Assembly (NCBI GenBank): GCA_024400125.1
Contig: JAKSNG010000006.1
Span: forward strand, 1-63,765
From: Paludibacteraceae bacterium
GTDB lineage: Bacteria; Bacteroidota; Bacteroidia; Bacteroidales; Paludibacteraceae
DNA length: 63,765 nucleotides
Direction: 5' to 3'
Shown: positions 1 through 8,104 of the stretch, piece after piece
Layout: the number at the start of each line of letters is the position of its first letter
Numbering within the stretch: position 1 is the first letter of the stretch
Made by a program: the position numbers and the translations under genes
The notes under the pieces: model-generated
Seen by the model: only the letters and a program-made list of their open reading frames with translations
Databases searched by the model: none
What the model was told of the DNA's origin: nothing

Positions 1-3
1 CTG

Positions 4-35
4 CAAAAGTACAAAAAAAAAACGAAACTGCCAAA
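4..35 (-). promoter_or_regulatory. Leftward housekeeping promoter at window edge
   Basis: Read on the minus strand, a TACTTTTG -7 box (4-11) lies 20 bp from a TTTG -33 box (32-35), matching the Bacteroidota consensus. It fires out of the window, so a gene on the minus strand probably starts just left of position 1. Confidence 0.7.
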
Positions 36-42
36 TATTTTT

Positions 43-225
43 AACTTTTTAGGAACAGAATCTGCAAAAGTTATAACTTTTTAGGAATTGGATCCGTTTT
101 TATCCTAAATAATAAATATATCGGAGTACTTTTAGCCTTGACTTTTCCTAAAAAAGTAGACAGTTTTCCTAAATAAGTTGACACTTTCCCTAAAAAAGTA
201 GACATTGTCCTGAATATGTAGACAG
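43..225. repeat. Array of ~21-bp repeats, two orientations
   Basis: Four adjacent units of 21, 21, 21 and 20 bp occupy 143-225. They share the core CCTAAAAAAGTAGACA with a few changes. Two copies of AACTTTTTAGGAA at 43-55 and 75-87 are related sequence in the opposite orientation. Read on the minus strand each unit resembles TGTCTACTTTTTTAGG. Arrays of TGT-starting repeats are known from ends of IS21-family elements, so a leftover IS end is one inference. No transposase gene is visible in the window. A protein-binding array is the alternative. Confidence 0.7.
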
Positions 226-345
226 TTTTGGGTGGCGGATTGGCGGGGATGTCTACGTCCGCAGGTGCTCCGTTGGTGCTGCGAGACTACGTCCGATGAA
301 GGCTGCCACTTTACGAGAGGATACCCGATGAAGGCTGCCGTTTCC
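226..345. other. Non-coding stretch with a 15-bp direct repeat
   Basis: Between the 21-bp array and the end of the endonuclease gene there is a GC-richer stretch with a perfect 15-bp direct repeat (CCGATGAAGGCTGCC at 293-307 and 325-339, 32 bp apart). No gene is recognised here. Confidence 0.5.
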
Positions 346-1458
346 CTATTTGTTACTCTTTCTCCTGTTACACTCTTGACAAAGCATTTGGCAGTTGGCA
401 GCAATTGTGCGTCCACCTTTGCTCCAAGGTGTGATATGGTCGGCTTCCATCTGCTCTATCTCAAAATGTTTGCCACAAATAGGACAGATGCCGTGTTGTT
501 TTTCATAGACCTCTCGTTTGGTATTGTCATCAAACGTGCGGATGCCTAAATGATGTTCGTCATGGTCGAAGACATACTCAAAAATACCCGATTTCTTTTG
601 TACATCAGAGTCCTGCATCAGTCGAGCAACTTCCTCTCCGATGGCTGTTGCTGTAAGTTGCGTGTCTTTGTAGCGATTGTAGAGCAATCCCCACTCAACA
701 CCTTTCATTTCTTTTTTGTATGTTTTGATGAAATGTACATTTATCCAATGTATGACATTTTGGAAATACTGCCATAACTCGTCTGCGTCTGTGTCTTGTT
801 GATGGGCGCCCATATATTTTTTAATGGTAGTAGATTGTGCGTCACAAATCCATCGCAAGGCAGTTTCAAAATAGTCTTGACGAATGGGAGAGCCGTTCAT
901 ATAGTCAGAACCGATTTTGTAAGCTACACAGCCTGTTTTAGAGAAACGACGCTTGGCTTGTGTCACCCAAGGGCCAGAATAGATAGCATTCAAAATCTCT
1001 TGGTTAGTCAATTTTTCACCAGCGATATTGATTCTTTGAAACCATTTTATTTTCTCGTCATCGTCGCCTTCGCAAATATATACTTGCAATTGATAATCAA
1101 GAATACGGTTCTTTTGTGTCTCTGTCATATTCTCAAAACCGAGCAAATTGCCATCGAACTCCATCATGTATTCTCCTGCAATAAACGAGCAAATGGAGAT
1201 GGTGCGTTGTTGCCCATCAAGCAGTTCGTATTGGTCATCTCCTACACGCACCCAATACATCACATTGAGAGGAAATCCTTGCCACACAGTATCCATGACT
1301 GCATTGCGTTTCTTGTCGTCATAGACAAATTCGCGTTGGTACTTAGGACGGATATTTAACCTGCCACTATAGCCGGTTATACCTTCCTCACTAATGGACA
1401 AATCTTCGTAACTCGCACAGAGTTCACGTACGGTAATTGGTACTAATTCTATTGTCAT
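346..1458 (-). CDS. DUF262 (GmrSD-type) protein with C-terminal HNH nuclease domain
   Basis: The 370-residue protein starts with a DUF262/ParB-like fold: an early RPKYQREFVYDDKKRNAVMD segment and the diagnostic DGQQR motif near residue 80. It ends with an HNH nuclease domain (about 315-368) carrying CPICG, the ADHITPWSKGG core and CQECNRRK, so two zinc-binding CxxC pairs frame the catalytic histidines. DUF262 proteins include the GmrS part of type IV restriction enzymes and SspE-like defence nucleases, where the domain binds or hydrolyses nucleotides. The gene starts 4 bp after the end of the upstream methylase and is surely co-transcribed with it. The inferred role is the restriction half of a restriction-modification-like pair. 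The specificity is unknown. Confidence 0.85.
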   Translation of the reverse strand: MTIELVPITVRELCASYEDLSISEEGITGYSGRLNIRPKYQREFVYDDKKRNAVMDTVWQGFPLNVMYWVRVGDDQYELLDGQQRTISICSFIAGEYMMEFDGNLLGFENMTETQKNRILDYQLQVYICEGDDDEKIKWFQRINIAGEKLTNQEILNAIYSGPWVTQAKRRFSKTGCVAYKIGSDYMNGSPIRQDYFETALRWICDAQSTTIKKYMGAHQQDTDADELWQYFQNVIHWINVHFIKTYKKEMKGVEWGLLYNRYKDTQLTATAIGEEVARLMQDSDVQKKSGIFEYVFDHDEHHLGIRTFDDNTKREVYEKQHGICPICGKHFEIEQMEADHITPWSKGGRTIAANCQMLCQECNRRKSNK

Positions 1459-1462
1459 GATA

Positions 1463-2524
1463 TTATTGTTTTTTGCGTATTAACAATCTATGATATGTTT
1501 TTTGACAAAGCACTCCATTATGAGTTATTTGCCGAGATTTATATTCCTTAAAATATGAACATTTTCTATATTGTTCTAGCGGAATTGCTGGTTCGCAACA
1601 TTCCAATATCTCAAATTGGTTTGGGTTATATTTATGCAAAAATGTAATAGGAACTCCCATAACTCCTTCAAAATTGCAAGGAATCTCCGTCGCTTTATTT
1701 ACATTAACTGCGTTGTAATTTTTGTATTGTGGATTTTCAATTTTATCGTAATATTTATAAAGATCTATTTCTTCATTCCGGACATTGTGTTCCAAATTTG
1801 TAAACCATACAACTTGAGCGACAAAAGCATATTTCTTGCCATTCTCTATCTTATGGTATGTCTCATAAGAGTCCGGAACCTGGAACCAACGATTACTGCC
1901 ATTCATTGTCAAGCCAAGCCATAATTTATTATCTCTTATCAAGGGAAAGATTTCTTTAAAGGTTATGGCGTTTTGGTTGCCAATTATTAGGAATTTCTTT
2001 TCATATTTCATTAGTTGTGCGACATATTCACGAAACAACGAAAACGGAGGATTGGTAACGACAATATCTGCTTGTTTCAGTAATTCTATACTCTCTTGAC
2101 TACGAAAATCGCCATTCCCTTTAAGAATAGAAATAACGTTTTTATCGTTCTGCATTAGATATTGCACATCTGTCAAATTGATTGCCCCATCACCATTGAC
2201 ATCGGGCACTTCGGTTATTTCTACTTTGTAGGCGACTTTCTTTGGATCATCTACGGTATCGCCAAAGTCAAGCAATAACTCGTTGCCCGAAACTGGAGAA
2301 CCATTATAGCAAGTTGCAATCAGTTTTTTAAGACCAAGTGCATTGAAATTAAGGGCAAAATACTTGAAGAAATTGCTCTCGTATGGGTCATCACAATTAC
2401 AAAAGACTACTTTGTCTTTGAAATACGATTTGTAGAATTTGAGTTCTTTAGCTATGTCTCCTAATTGAGTATAGAACTCATCCTTTTTGGAGACACGAGC
2501 TGCATTTAAATCTCTTCCAGCCAT
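1463..2524 (-). CDS. EcoRI-family adenine-specific DNA methyltransferase
   Basis: The 353-residue protein matches the MT_EcoRI family of DNA N6-adenine methyltransferases. It has an N-terminal block with KKDEFYTQ and the catalytic motif IV NPPF near residue 157, preceded by DIVVT and followed by SLFREYVAQLMKYEKKFLIIG. A DVNGDGAINLTDVQYLM segment before the catalytic loop looks like a dockerin/EF-hand calcium loop. From memory this segment is usual in this family and is not a fused dockerin. Length is normal. It is the first gene of a two-gene unit with the DUF262-HNH protein and probably protects host DNA. A 7-bp inverted repeat lies directly upstream of the start codon. Confidence 0.88.
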   Translation of the reverse strand: MAGRDLNAARVSKKDEFYTQLGDIAKELKFYKSYFKDKVVFCNCDDPYESNFFKYFALNFNALGLKKLIATCYNGSPVSGNELLLDFGDTVDDPKKVAYKVEITEVPDVNGDGAINLTDVQYLMQNDKNVISILKGNGDFRSQESIELLKQADIVVTNPPFSLFREYVAQLMKYEKKFLIIGNQNAITFKEIFPLIRDNKLWLGLTMNGSNRWFQVPDSYETYHKIENGKKYAFVAQVVWFTNLEHNVRNEEIDLYKYYDKIENPQYKNYNAVNVNKATEIPCNFEGVMGVPITFLHKYNPNQFEILECCEPAIPLEQYRKCSYFKEYKSRQITHNGVLCQKTYHRLLIRKKQ

Positions 2525-2528
2525 GATT

Positions 2529-2553
2529 GATAGTTGTTTTATGCATAACTATC
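2529..2553. promoter_or_regulatory. Inverted repeat upstream of methylase start
   Basis: GATAGTT (2529-2535) and AACTATC (2547-2553) form a perfect 7-bp dyad with an 11-bp spacer, ending 5 bp before the methylase ATG. It could be an operator or an mRNA hairpin that limits translation, as restriction-modification operons are often autoregulated. That role is inference. Confidence 0.45.
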
Positions 2554-2983
2554 ATTTTCTAAGAAGAAAAAATGAAAGGGCGCAAACCTCTGATTCACGT
2601 TCATGGGAAGTCCGGACAGGAAACCCAACCAATGCGACAAAAGTTCACACCCTAAATGTGAAGCTATTTGCATTGGATTGGCTATCTAAAACGAGCCATG
2701 AACTATTCTTTTTCGATTTCAGAAAATCGTTGTCCGGACTTTTTCTTGAACGCGAAATAATAGCTAATGCTTAATTTATATTTTCCGCTATTTTACGTCC
2801 AGCGGTCTAAGACGATATCTTTTTATCCCTTTGAGGAGCACACCTTACGGGGGATAAGTTTCTGCTTGTTTTTTAAGTTGCCGTTTTGATTGTTCATTCT
2901 TTGTTGACTTTTTCTACTTCTATATAACTAACTTGTGGTTGTTATTTTTTCATTTTGTTTTCGACATCTTGAGAAATTGCCTG
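2554..2983. other. Gene-free stretch with inverted repeats
   Basis: No convincing gene is seen. Features visible are an 11-bp inverted repeat (AAGTCCGGACA at 2608-2618 and TGTCCGGACTT at 2731-2741), a CCGCT/AGCGG hairpin near 2788-2808, and a TTATCCC/GGGATAA pairing near 2822-2859. The longest minus-strand reading downstream of the promoter at 2984 is a peptide of about 21 residues, too short to call. The region may be a decayed gene, a long leader of the methylase, or a non-coding RNA. Confidence 0.4.
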
Positions 2984-3015
2984 CAAAAGTACGATTTATT
3001 TTGCAAGTATGCAAA
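2984..3015 (-). promoter_or_regulatory. Leftward housekeeping promoter without an obvious gene
   Basis: On the minus strand, TACTTTTG (2984-2991) is 20 bp from TTTG (3012-3015), a full match to the Bacteroidota promoter. The next recognised gene in that direction, the methylase, begins 460 bp away. Confidence 0.65.
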
Positions 3016-3081
3016 TAAATGTGCTGAAATAGCTAAAAAAGTTCTAAAAGTTCCAAAAGTAGTAAAAGTTTTGGTGCAATA

Positions 3082-3113
3082 TTTGCATATATGCAAAAAA
3101 AGTATTACCTTTG
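3082..3113 (+). promoter_or_regulatory. Promoter of the mlaE-mlaF run
   Basis: TTTG at 3082-3085 and TACCTTTG at 3106-3113 are 20 bp apart. Transcription should start near 3120, leaving a leader of about 90 nt before mlaE. That leader carries four CACGCGA(A/G) repeats. Confidence 0.7.
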
Positions 3114-3134
3114 CAGCCCGATTTAATGTGTGCA

Positions 3135-3208
3135 CACGCGAGCGCACACTGCGGACACGCGAAACATAACGATACAAGCACGCGAACATAACATAACAAA
3201 CACGCGAA
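3135..3208 (+). repeat. Four CACGCGAA repeats in the mlaE leader
   Basis: CACGCGAG at 3135-3142 and CACGCGAA at 3156-3163, 3179-3186 and 3201-3208 recur every 21-23 nt. The last ends 3 nt before the mlaE ATG. The spacing is about two DNA turns, so either a protein-binding array on DNA or repeated RNA sites would fit. Confidence 0.65.
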
Positions 3209-3211
3209 TAT

Positions 3212-3949
3212 ATGAAAATACTTCAACACATAGGGGAATATGTCTTGCTGATGGGCAAGGTGTTTCACTTGCCAGACCGACAACGGATGTTCTGGAGACA
3301 ATACTCGTTTGAACTGGAAAAGCAGGGACTTATGTCTCTACCCATTGTTGTGATTATCTCGGTGTTTATAGGCGCCATATTGACTGTACAAACCAAACTC
3401 AATACCGAAAATCCACTCCTGCCTGTCTATACCACAGGACTACTCACTCGCGATACGCTGCTCTTGGAGTTCTCTTCTACTATCCTATGTCTAATCTTAG
3501 CGGGCAAAGTGGGCTCGAACATCGCATCCGAGATTGGCTCCATGCGTATCACGGAACAGATTGATGCTATGGAGATAATGGGCGTCAATTCTGCCAACTA
3601 CCTTATCTTGCCCAAGATTGTGGCATTTATGACTATCATGCCGCTATTGGTTATTATCTCCATTGCCGTCGGTTTGGTCGGGGGCTACTTAGTGGGCGTG
3701 ACCTCGGATATCATCACCGTCGCAGATTACTTGGTGGGTATTCAGTATGCGTTTATACCATATTATGTGGCGTATGCCATCATCAAATCTGTTGTCTTCG
3801 CTTTTATCATCACCAGCCTCAGTAGTTACTACGGCTACTTCGTCAAGGGCGGAGCACTCGATGTCGGACGTGCAAGCACCAATGCGGTCGTCAACTCCAA
3901 TATTATCATCCTCATGACGGACTTACTACTAACGAACTTACTGCTATGA
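3212..3949 (+). CDS. MlaE-family ABC transporter permease
   Basis: A 245-residue integral membrane protein of the MlaE/YrbE permease family, which moves phospholipids between inner and outer membranes. Typical features are an amphipathic N-terminus (residues 1-40), a first membrane segment SLPIVVIISVFIGAILTVQT, the conserved EIGSMRITEQIDAMEIMGVN coupling segment (about 113-133), and three or four further hydrophobic segments. Length is normal for the family. Its stop codon overlaps the start of the ATPase gene (ATGA), so the two are translationally coupled. No MlaD-like MCE substrate-binding gene follows here. If the complex uses one it must be encoded elsewhere. Confidence 0.9.
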   Translation: MKILQHIGEYVLLMGKVFHLPDRQRMFWRQYSFELEKQGLMSLPIVVIISVFIGAILTVQTKLNTENPLLPVYTTGLLTRDTLLLEFSSTILCLILAGKVGSNIASEIGSMRITEQIDAMEIMGVNSANYLILPKIVAFMTIMPLLVIISIAVGLVGGYLVGVTSDIITVADYLVGIQYAFIPYYVAYAIIKSVVFAFIITSLSSYYGYFVKGGALDVGRASTNAVVNSNIIILMTDLLLTNLLL

Positions 3950-4749
3950 TTGAAGTACAAGATATAATCAAACGTTTTGAAAACAACGTCGTACTCAATC
4001 ACGTGAGTTGCGACATGCACGATGGACAAGTCAACATGATTATTGGTCAGTCTGGCTCCGGCAAAACCGTGCTCATGAAATGCCTTATCGGACTGCATAA
4101 GATTGACGGAGGACAAATCTTGATTAGTCATGCCAATGGTCAAGACAAACGAAGTATATCCGCTATGAGCGAAAGTACCTTGCGCGCTTTCCATCGCGAA
4201 GTAGGCATGCTCTTTCAGGGAGCGGCGTTGTTCGACTCTATGAGCGTGCTGGATAACGTGATGTTCCCTATGCGCATGTTTGGAAATGAAGTCGAAAGTC
4301 AAAAGTCGAAAGATAAATTTGACGAGGTGCGTATGGAAGAGCGCGCACGATTCTGTTTGCAGCGAGTGAACATACCCGAACATGTGTTCCATCTCATGCC
4401 AAGCGAGATAAGCGGAGGACAGCAAAAACGTGTTGCTATCGCACGCGCTATCGTGCTTAATCCACACTATCTCTTCTGTGACGAACCTAACTCCGGACTT
4501 GACCCTAAGACGAGTATAGTCATTGACCAACTCATACACGACATTACGGAGGAATATAATATGTGTACAATCATCAATTCACACGATATGAACTCCATCA
4601 TGGAAATTGGTGATAACATCGTCTTCCTCAAAAACGGCAACAAAGAGTGGCAAGGGTCAAGGCACGACATCATGCACTCTAATAACGAGGCATTGGACGA
4701 TTTTGTATTTGCAAGCGAACTGTTTAAAAAAGTCAAAAGTCAAAAGTAG
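3946..4749 (+). CDS. MlaF-family ABC transporter ATP-binding protein
   Basis: The 267-residue ATPase partner of the MlaE permease. It has Walker A (GQSGSGKT, about 35-42), Q-loop region (GMLFQGAALFDSMSV), signature SGGQQKR (about 158-164) and Walker B LFCDEPNSGLDP. Two features are odd. Residues around 116-123 (VESQKSKD) and the last residues (VKSQK) are encoded by GAAAGTCAAAAGTCGAAAG-like simple repeats. The same repeat is found between other genes of this window. The internal insertion lies in a surface region before the helical domain and keeps the frame, so the protein is probably functional. The gene overlaps mlaE by 4 bp. Confidence 0.92.
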   Translation: MIEVQDIIKRFENNVVLNHVSCDMHDGQVNMIIGQSGSGKTVLMKCLIGLHKIDGGQILISHANGQDKRSISAMSESTLRAFHREVGMLFQGAALFDSMSVLDNVMFPMRMFGNEVESQKSKDKFDEVRMEERARFCLQRVNIPEHVFHLMPSEISGGQQKRVAIARAIVLNPHYLFCDEPNSGLDPKTSIVIDQLIHDITEEYNMCTIINSHDMNSIMEIGDNIVFLKNGNKEWQGSRHDIMHSNNEALDDFVFASELFKKVKSQK

Positions 4750-4762
4750 AAAGTAGAAAGTT

Positions 4763-6550
4763 ATGAAGAATAAGAGTTTAGTATTCGGTTTACTATTTAT
4801 CAGCGCGATGCTGATGGCGCAAGCTCCACAACGCGTACCTGCTCGACGTGGCACATTCCCTGTTGTACAACCCAATGGCGATACACTCCACATCCAGTTA
4901 GTGGGTGACGAATGGTGGCATGTGAACATGACCGCAGACGGATACGTGATTAAGCAAAACAAGCACGACTACTGGTGCTATGCGCGCTGGGGACGTACCT
5001 ACACCGACCAACGAGGCAATAGCCATCGCCGTGTTATTGCGACTTGCCGTATTGCACAAGATGCGAATCGTCGTAGCCAATGTACACAACGTTGGTTGGA
5101 ACGGCATGGCGCTAAACTGCATAACGAGACCGCACAACGCTGTCCGCGACGGATTGTGCCAGGTGATCCCCGTACACCAAACATCGATTTCCTCATCGCA
5201 CTCGACCGCGAAGAACGTCAGACACAGATGAGACGCACCTCTATGAGTTCACCTGGCATTGGGTGTCTGACACTCACACCACGTGTACTCGTTATCATGG
5301 CGAACTTTGCCGACTATACGTTCACTTCTACTAAAGCACAAGTCGATTCGCTCTTCAATGCAGTCAATCCGTTGCAAACGAAAGTGGATGCTACTACCTC
5401 CTATACACATGGCTCAGTAGCTACATACTTTCACGACCAGTCGCTCGGTCAATACCGCCCACGATTTGACATTGTAGGTCCAGTCAACTTGAGCAAGAGT
5501 TATAGTTACTACGGCGCAGGAGGTGGTTCAGGCACACATGCTACAGAAATGATTAACGAAGCCTGCTCGTTAGCGAATAACGATGTCAATTTTACGCAAT
5601 ATGACAACGACGGGGACAACTATATCGACTTGGTTTTTGTGCTGTATGCAGGATTTGGGCAAAATGATAAGGACTATATTGACGACGACTTTGAACTTAA
5701 TGTCGCCAGTTTAGTGTGGCCACATTATAGCACGGGCGGATACGGTACATTTGATGGCAAGAAACTGCGTGCGTACGAATGCAGCAATGAGTTAGACGGT
5801 TACTTCAGTCACCCCAACTCACTTATTCCTGCTGGCACAGGAGTTTTGGTTCACGAGTTCTCGCACGGCATGGGACTCCCAGATGTCTATTTAGGAAATA
5901 CACAGTATATGGGATCTTGGGACTTGATGGACTATGGATGCTACAATGGCGACACCTATATTCCCTCTGCCTACAATGGCTTTCAACGCTGGTTTTGTGG
6001 ATGGTCTCGTCCTATTCTCATGAATAGTCAAGACGATATAACGCTACGTCCTATCAGCCAAAGTGGAGACTTTGGACTCATCACGTCCGATGGACAACCA
6101 TACGACTCGCTCTCTACGAGTTGGCATTGGATTATTGAAAATCGTCAACGACAAGGTTGGGACGAGTATGCCTATGGACAAGGACTTATTCTCTATCAAA
6201 TGAAATATCACAACGGTTGGAGTTCGAGCACGAATTATAATACAGAAGGTTGTCGTCTTTTACCTGCAGACGGAGTGTTGCGTTCAGGAGGCTATGTGGG
6301 GAAACAAGGTGACTGTTATCCTTACGGCGACTTAGACAGCATCCTTATTGCGCCTAACTATCCCATTACGGCTATTACACAGGAAGCCAATGGCGACATA
6401 TCACTCAAAGTGTGTGGAGGAAAACAAACACCGACAGAGAATGTGGAAATGAACCAAAACACGCAATCGACATCTTGGCACAAAGTGTTACGAGATGGTG
6501 TGCTATACATCGAACGAAATGGGCAAGTCTATTCCGTGATAGGAAAATAA
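4763..6550 (+). CDS. Secreted M6-family metalloprotease
   Basis: A 595-residue exported protease. A signal peptide (residues 1-20, ending near AMLMAQA) precedes a propeptide-like region. The zinc site HEFSHGMGLPDVY lies near residue 364, and a GSWDLMDYG segment typical of M6 (immune inhibitor A-like) peptidases follows. The C-terminus (GVLYIERNGQVYSVIGK) resembles the short Bacteroidales C-terminal sorting tail for type IX secretion, so the enzyme is probably released or surface bound. It starts 13 bp after mlaF, within reach of one transcript, although no functional link to lipid transport is evident. It is related in its N-terminal half to the much larger protease-nuclease at 42.5-48.7 kb. 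Confidence 0.88.
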   Translation: MKNKSLVFGLLFISAMLMAQAPQRVPARRGTFPVVQPNGDTLHIQLVGDEWWHVNMTADGYVIKQNKHDYWCYARWGRTYTDQRGNSHRRVIATCRIAQDANRRSQCTQRWLERHGAKLHNETAQRCPRRIVPGDPRTPNIDFLIALDREERQTQMRRTSMSSPGIGCLTLTPRVLVIMANFADYTFTSTKAQVDSLFNAVNPLQTKVDATTSYTHGSVATYFHDQSLGQYRPRFDIVGPVNLSKSYSYYGAGGGSGTHATEMINEACSLANNDVNFTQYDNDGDNYIDLVFVLYAGFGQNDKDYIDDDFELNVASLVWPHYSTGGYGTFDGKKLRAYECSNELDGYFSHPNSLIPAGTGVLVHEFSHGMGLPDVYLGNTQYMGSWDLMDYGCYNGDTYIPSAYNGFQRWFCGWSRPILMNSQDDITLRPISQSGDFGLITSDGQPYDSLSTSWHWIIENRQRQGWDEYAYGQGLILYQMKYHNGWSSSTNYNTEGCRLLPADGVLRSGGYVGKQGDCYPYGDLDSILIAPNYPITAITQEANGDISLKVCGGKQTPTENVEMNQNTQSTSWHKVLRDGVLYIERNGQVYSVIGK

Positions 6551-6559
6551 CAAAAGAGT

Positions 6560-7324
6560 ATGAAAATTATATCGTATAATCTTAATGGCATACGCAGCGC
6601 AGCAAGCAAAGGCTTGTTCGAGTGGCTGGAAACAGAGCAACCAGATGTGTTCTGTATTCAAGAAAGTAAAGCGCAGCCCGAACAGATAGACACTCTCCGC
6701 ATGCAAGAGTTAGGATACCGTAGTTTTATTCACTCGGCAGAGAAAAAAGGCTACTCAGGTGTCGCTATTTTTACACGTGTCGAACCCGACCGTGTGGTAG
6801 TGGGAATGCAAAATCCCAAATACGATTGCGAAGGACGCGTCATTCGTGCAGACTTTGGAGACATCACGGTGGTCTGTGTTTATATCCCCAGCGGTACAAC
6901 AGGCGGCATACGGCAGGAGTTCAAAATGGAGTTTTTGGAAGACTTCCTCGTTTGGATAAAGCGCCTGCGTGAAGAACGACCGAACGTCATCATCTGTGGC
7001 GACTATAACATCTGTCACCATCCTATCGACATCAATCATCCTGAACGGCAAGTCGGTGTCAGCGGTTTCCTGCCCGAAGAACGCGAATGGATGGATCGTT
7101 GGCAAGCCAGCGGTTTAGTGGACTCCTTCCGACTCTTTAATCAACAACCCGAGCAATATAGTTGGTGGAGTTACCGCTTTGGCGCCCGCGAACGCAACGC
7201 CGGTTGGCGAATCGACTATCATTGGGTCAGTGATACTATCAAAGACCGCATCCAAGATGCAACGATATTGTCCGATGTGATACACTCTGACCACTGCCCA
7301 GTCTCACTCATTATCAACTCTTAA
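6560..7324 (+). CDS. Exodeoxyribonuclease III (AP endonuclease)
   Basis: The 254-residue protein is a standard exonuclease III of the EEP (endonuclease/exonuclease/phosphatase) family, which cuts DNA at abasic sites and trims 3' ends in base excision repair. Visible motifs are MKIISYNLNGIRSA at the start, the metal ligand in IQESK (near 35), CGDYN (about 152), the GWRIDYHWVS block, and SDHCPV near the end. Length is typical. It lies 9 bp after the protease gene. The 27-bp gap to lptB holds two copies of CAACTCTTAA, one of several simple spacer repeats in this genome. Confidence 0.95.
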   Translation: MKIISYNLNGIRSAASKGLFEWLETEQPDVFCIQESKAQPEQIDTLRMQELGYRSFIHSAEKKGYSGVAIFTRVEPDRVVVGMQNPKYDCEGRVIRADFGDITVVCVYIPSGTTGGIRQEFKMEFLEDFLVWIKRLREERPNVIICGDYNICHHPIDINHPERQVGVSGFLPEEREWMDRWQASGLVDSFRLFNQQPEQYSWWSYRFGARERNAGWRIDYHWVSDTIKDRIQDATILSDVIHSDHCPVSLIINS

Positions 7325-7351
7325 CCCGCAACTCTTAATCCTCAACTAAGA

Positions 7352-8104
7352 ATGGATACATTACGAACAGAACATTTAATTAAGAAATACGGCAAACGCA
7401 CAGTCGTAAACGATGTCTGCATATCCCTCAATCAAGGCGAGATAGTGGGACTGTTAGGACCTAACGGGGCAGGAAAAACAACCACTTTCTATATGACTAC
7501 TGGACTGATTACTGCCAACGAAGGAAAAATCTATCTCAATGACATGGATATCACCGAATATCCAATGTATCGACGTGCACAGTTAGGTATCGGTTACTTG
7601 CCCCAAGAAGCTAGTGTGTTCCGCAAGATGAGTGTCGAAGATAATCTGCGTGCAGTCTTAGAAATGACTACATTCAGCAAGGAATATCAAGAGCAGAAAT
7701 TAGAAGAACTGATTCGTGAGTTTAACCTCAACCACGTACGCCATAACTTAGGAGACCGACTCAGTGGTGGCGAACGCCGACGTACTGAGATAGCACGCTG
7801 CCTCGCTATCGAACCGAAGTTTGTGATGCTGGACGAACCTTTTGCGGGTGTTGACCCCATTGCCGTACAAGAAATACAAGATGTGGTATGGCGACTCAAA
7901 GATAAGAACATCGGAATCCTCATTACGGACCACAATGTAGATGAGACGTTGATGATTACTGACCGCGCATACTTGCTATTCGAAGGCAAAATCCTTTTCC
8001 ATGGAACACCCGAAGAATTAGCAGCCAATCCCGTAGTTCGCAAAAACTATCTCGGACGAGACTTTGAACTGAAAAGAAAAACCCGCGAAGACGAGCATGC
8101 GTAG
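7352..8104 (+). CDS. LptB, lipopolysaccharide export ATPase
   Basis: A 250-residue ATP-binding protein of the LptBFG transporter that extracts lipopolysaccharide from the inner membrane. It has Walker [12 protein letters not shown] (about 36-46), the Q-loop [15 protein letters not shown] typical of LptB, signature LSGGERRR and Walker [14 protein letters not shown]. Its 3' end overlaps the Kelch lipoprotein gene by 8 bp, placing it at the head of an envelope-glycan gene run. The LptF/LptG permeases are not in this window. Confidence 0.95.
   Translation: MDTLRTEHLIKKYGKRTVVNDVCISLNQGEIVGLLGPNGAGKTTTFYMTTGLITANEGKIYLNDMDITEYPMYRRAQLGIGYLPQEASVFRKMSVEDNLRAVLEMTTFSKEYQEQKLEELIREFNLNHVRHNLGDRLSGGERRRTEIARCLAIEPKFVMLDEPFAGVDPIAVQEIQDVVWRLKDKNIGILITDHNVDETLMITDRAYLLFEGKILFHGTPEELAANPVVRKNYLGRDFELKRKTREDEHA

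Noticed and set aside
143..225. Replication origin iterons
   Set aside because: The array could resemble iterons, but there is no replication initiator gene, and the surrounding genes are chromosomal housekeeping types.
293..339. Possible link of the ACTTTACGAG at 308-317 to the structured element at 42212
   Set aside because: Only ten bases match copy 1, and neither the hairpin arms nor the conserved 5' part are present.
2160..2230. Dockerin-like DVNGDGAINLTDV segment in the methylase
   Set aside because: It looks like a calcium loop, but to my knowledge EcoRI-family methylases commonly carry this segment before NPPF; there is no second dockerin repeat or export signal.
2487..2774. Plus-strand reading frame of 95 codons in the gap right of the methylase
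   Set aside because: It starts inside the methylase gene, has no promoter, recognisable domain or natural composition, and crosses inverted repeats.
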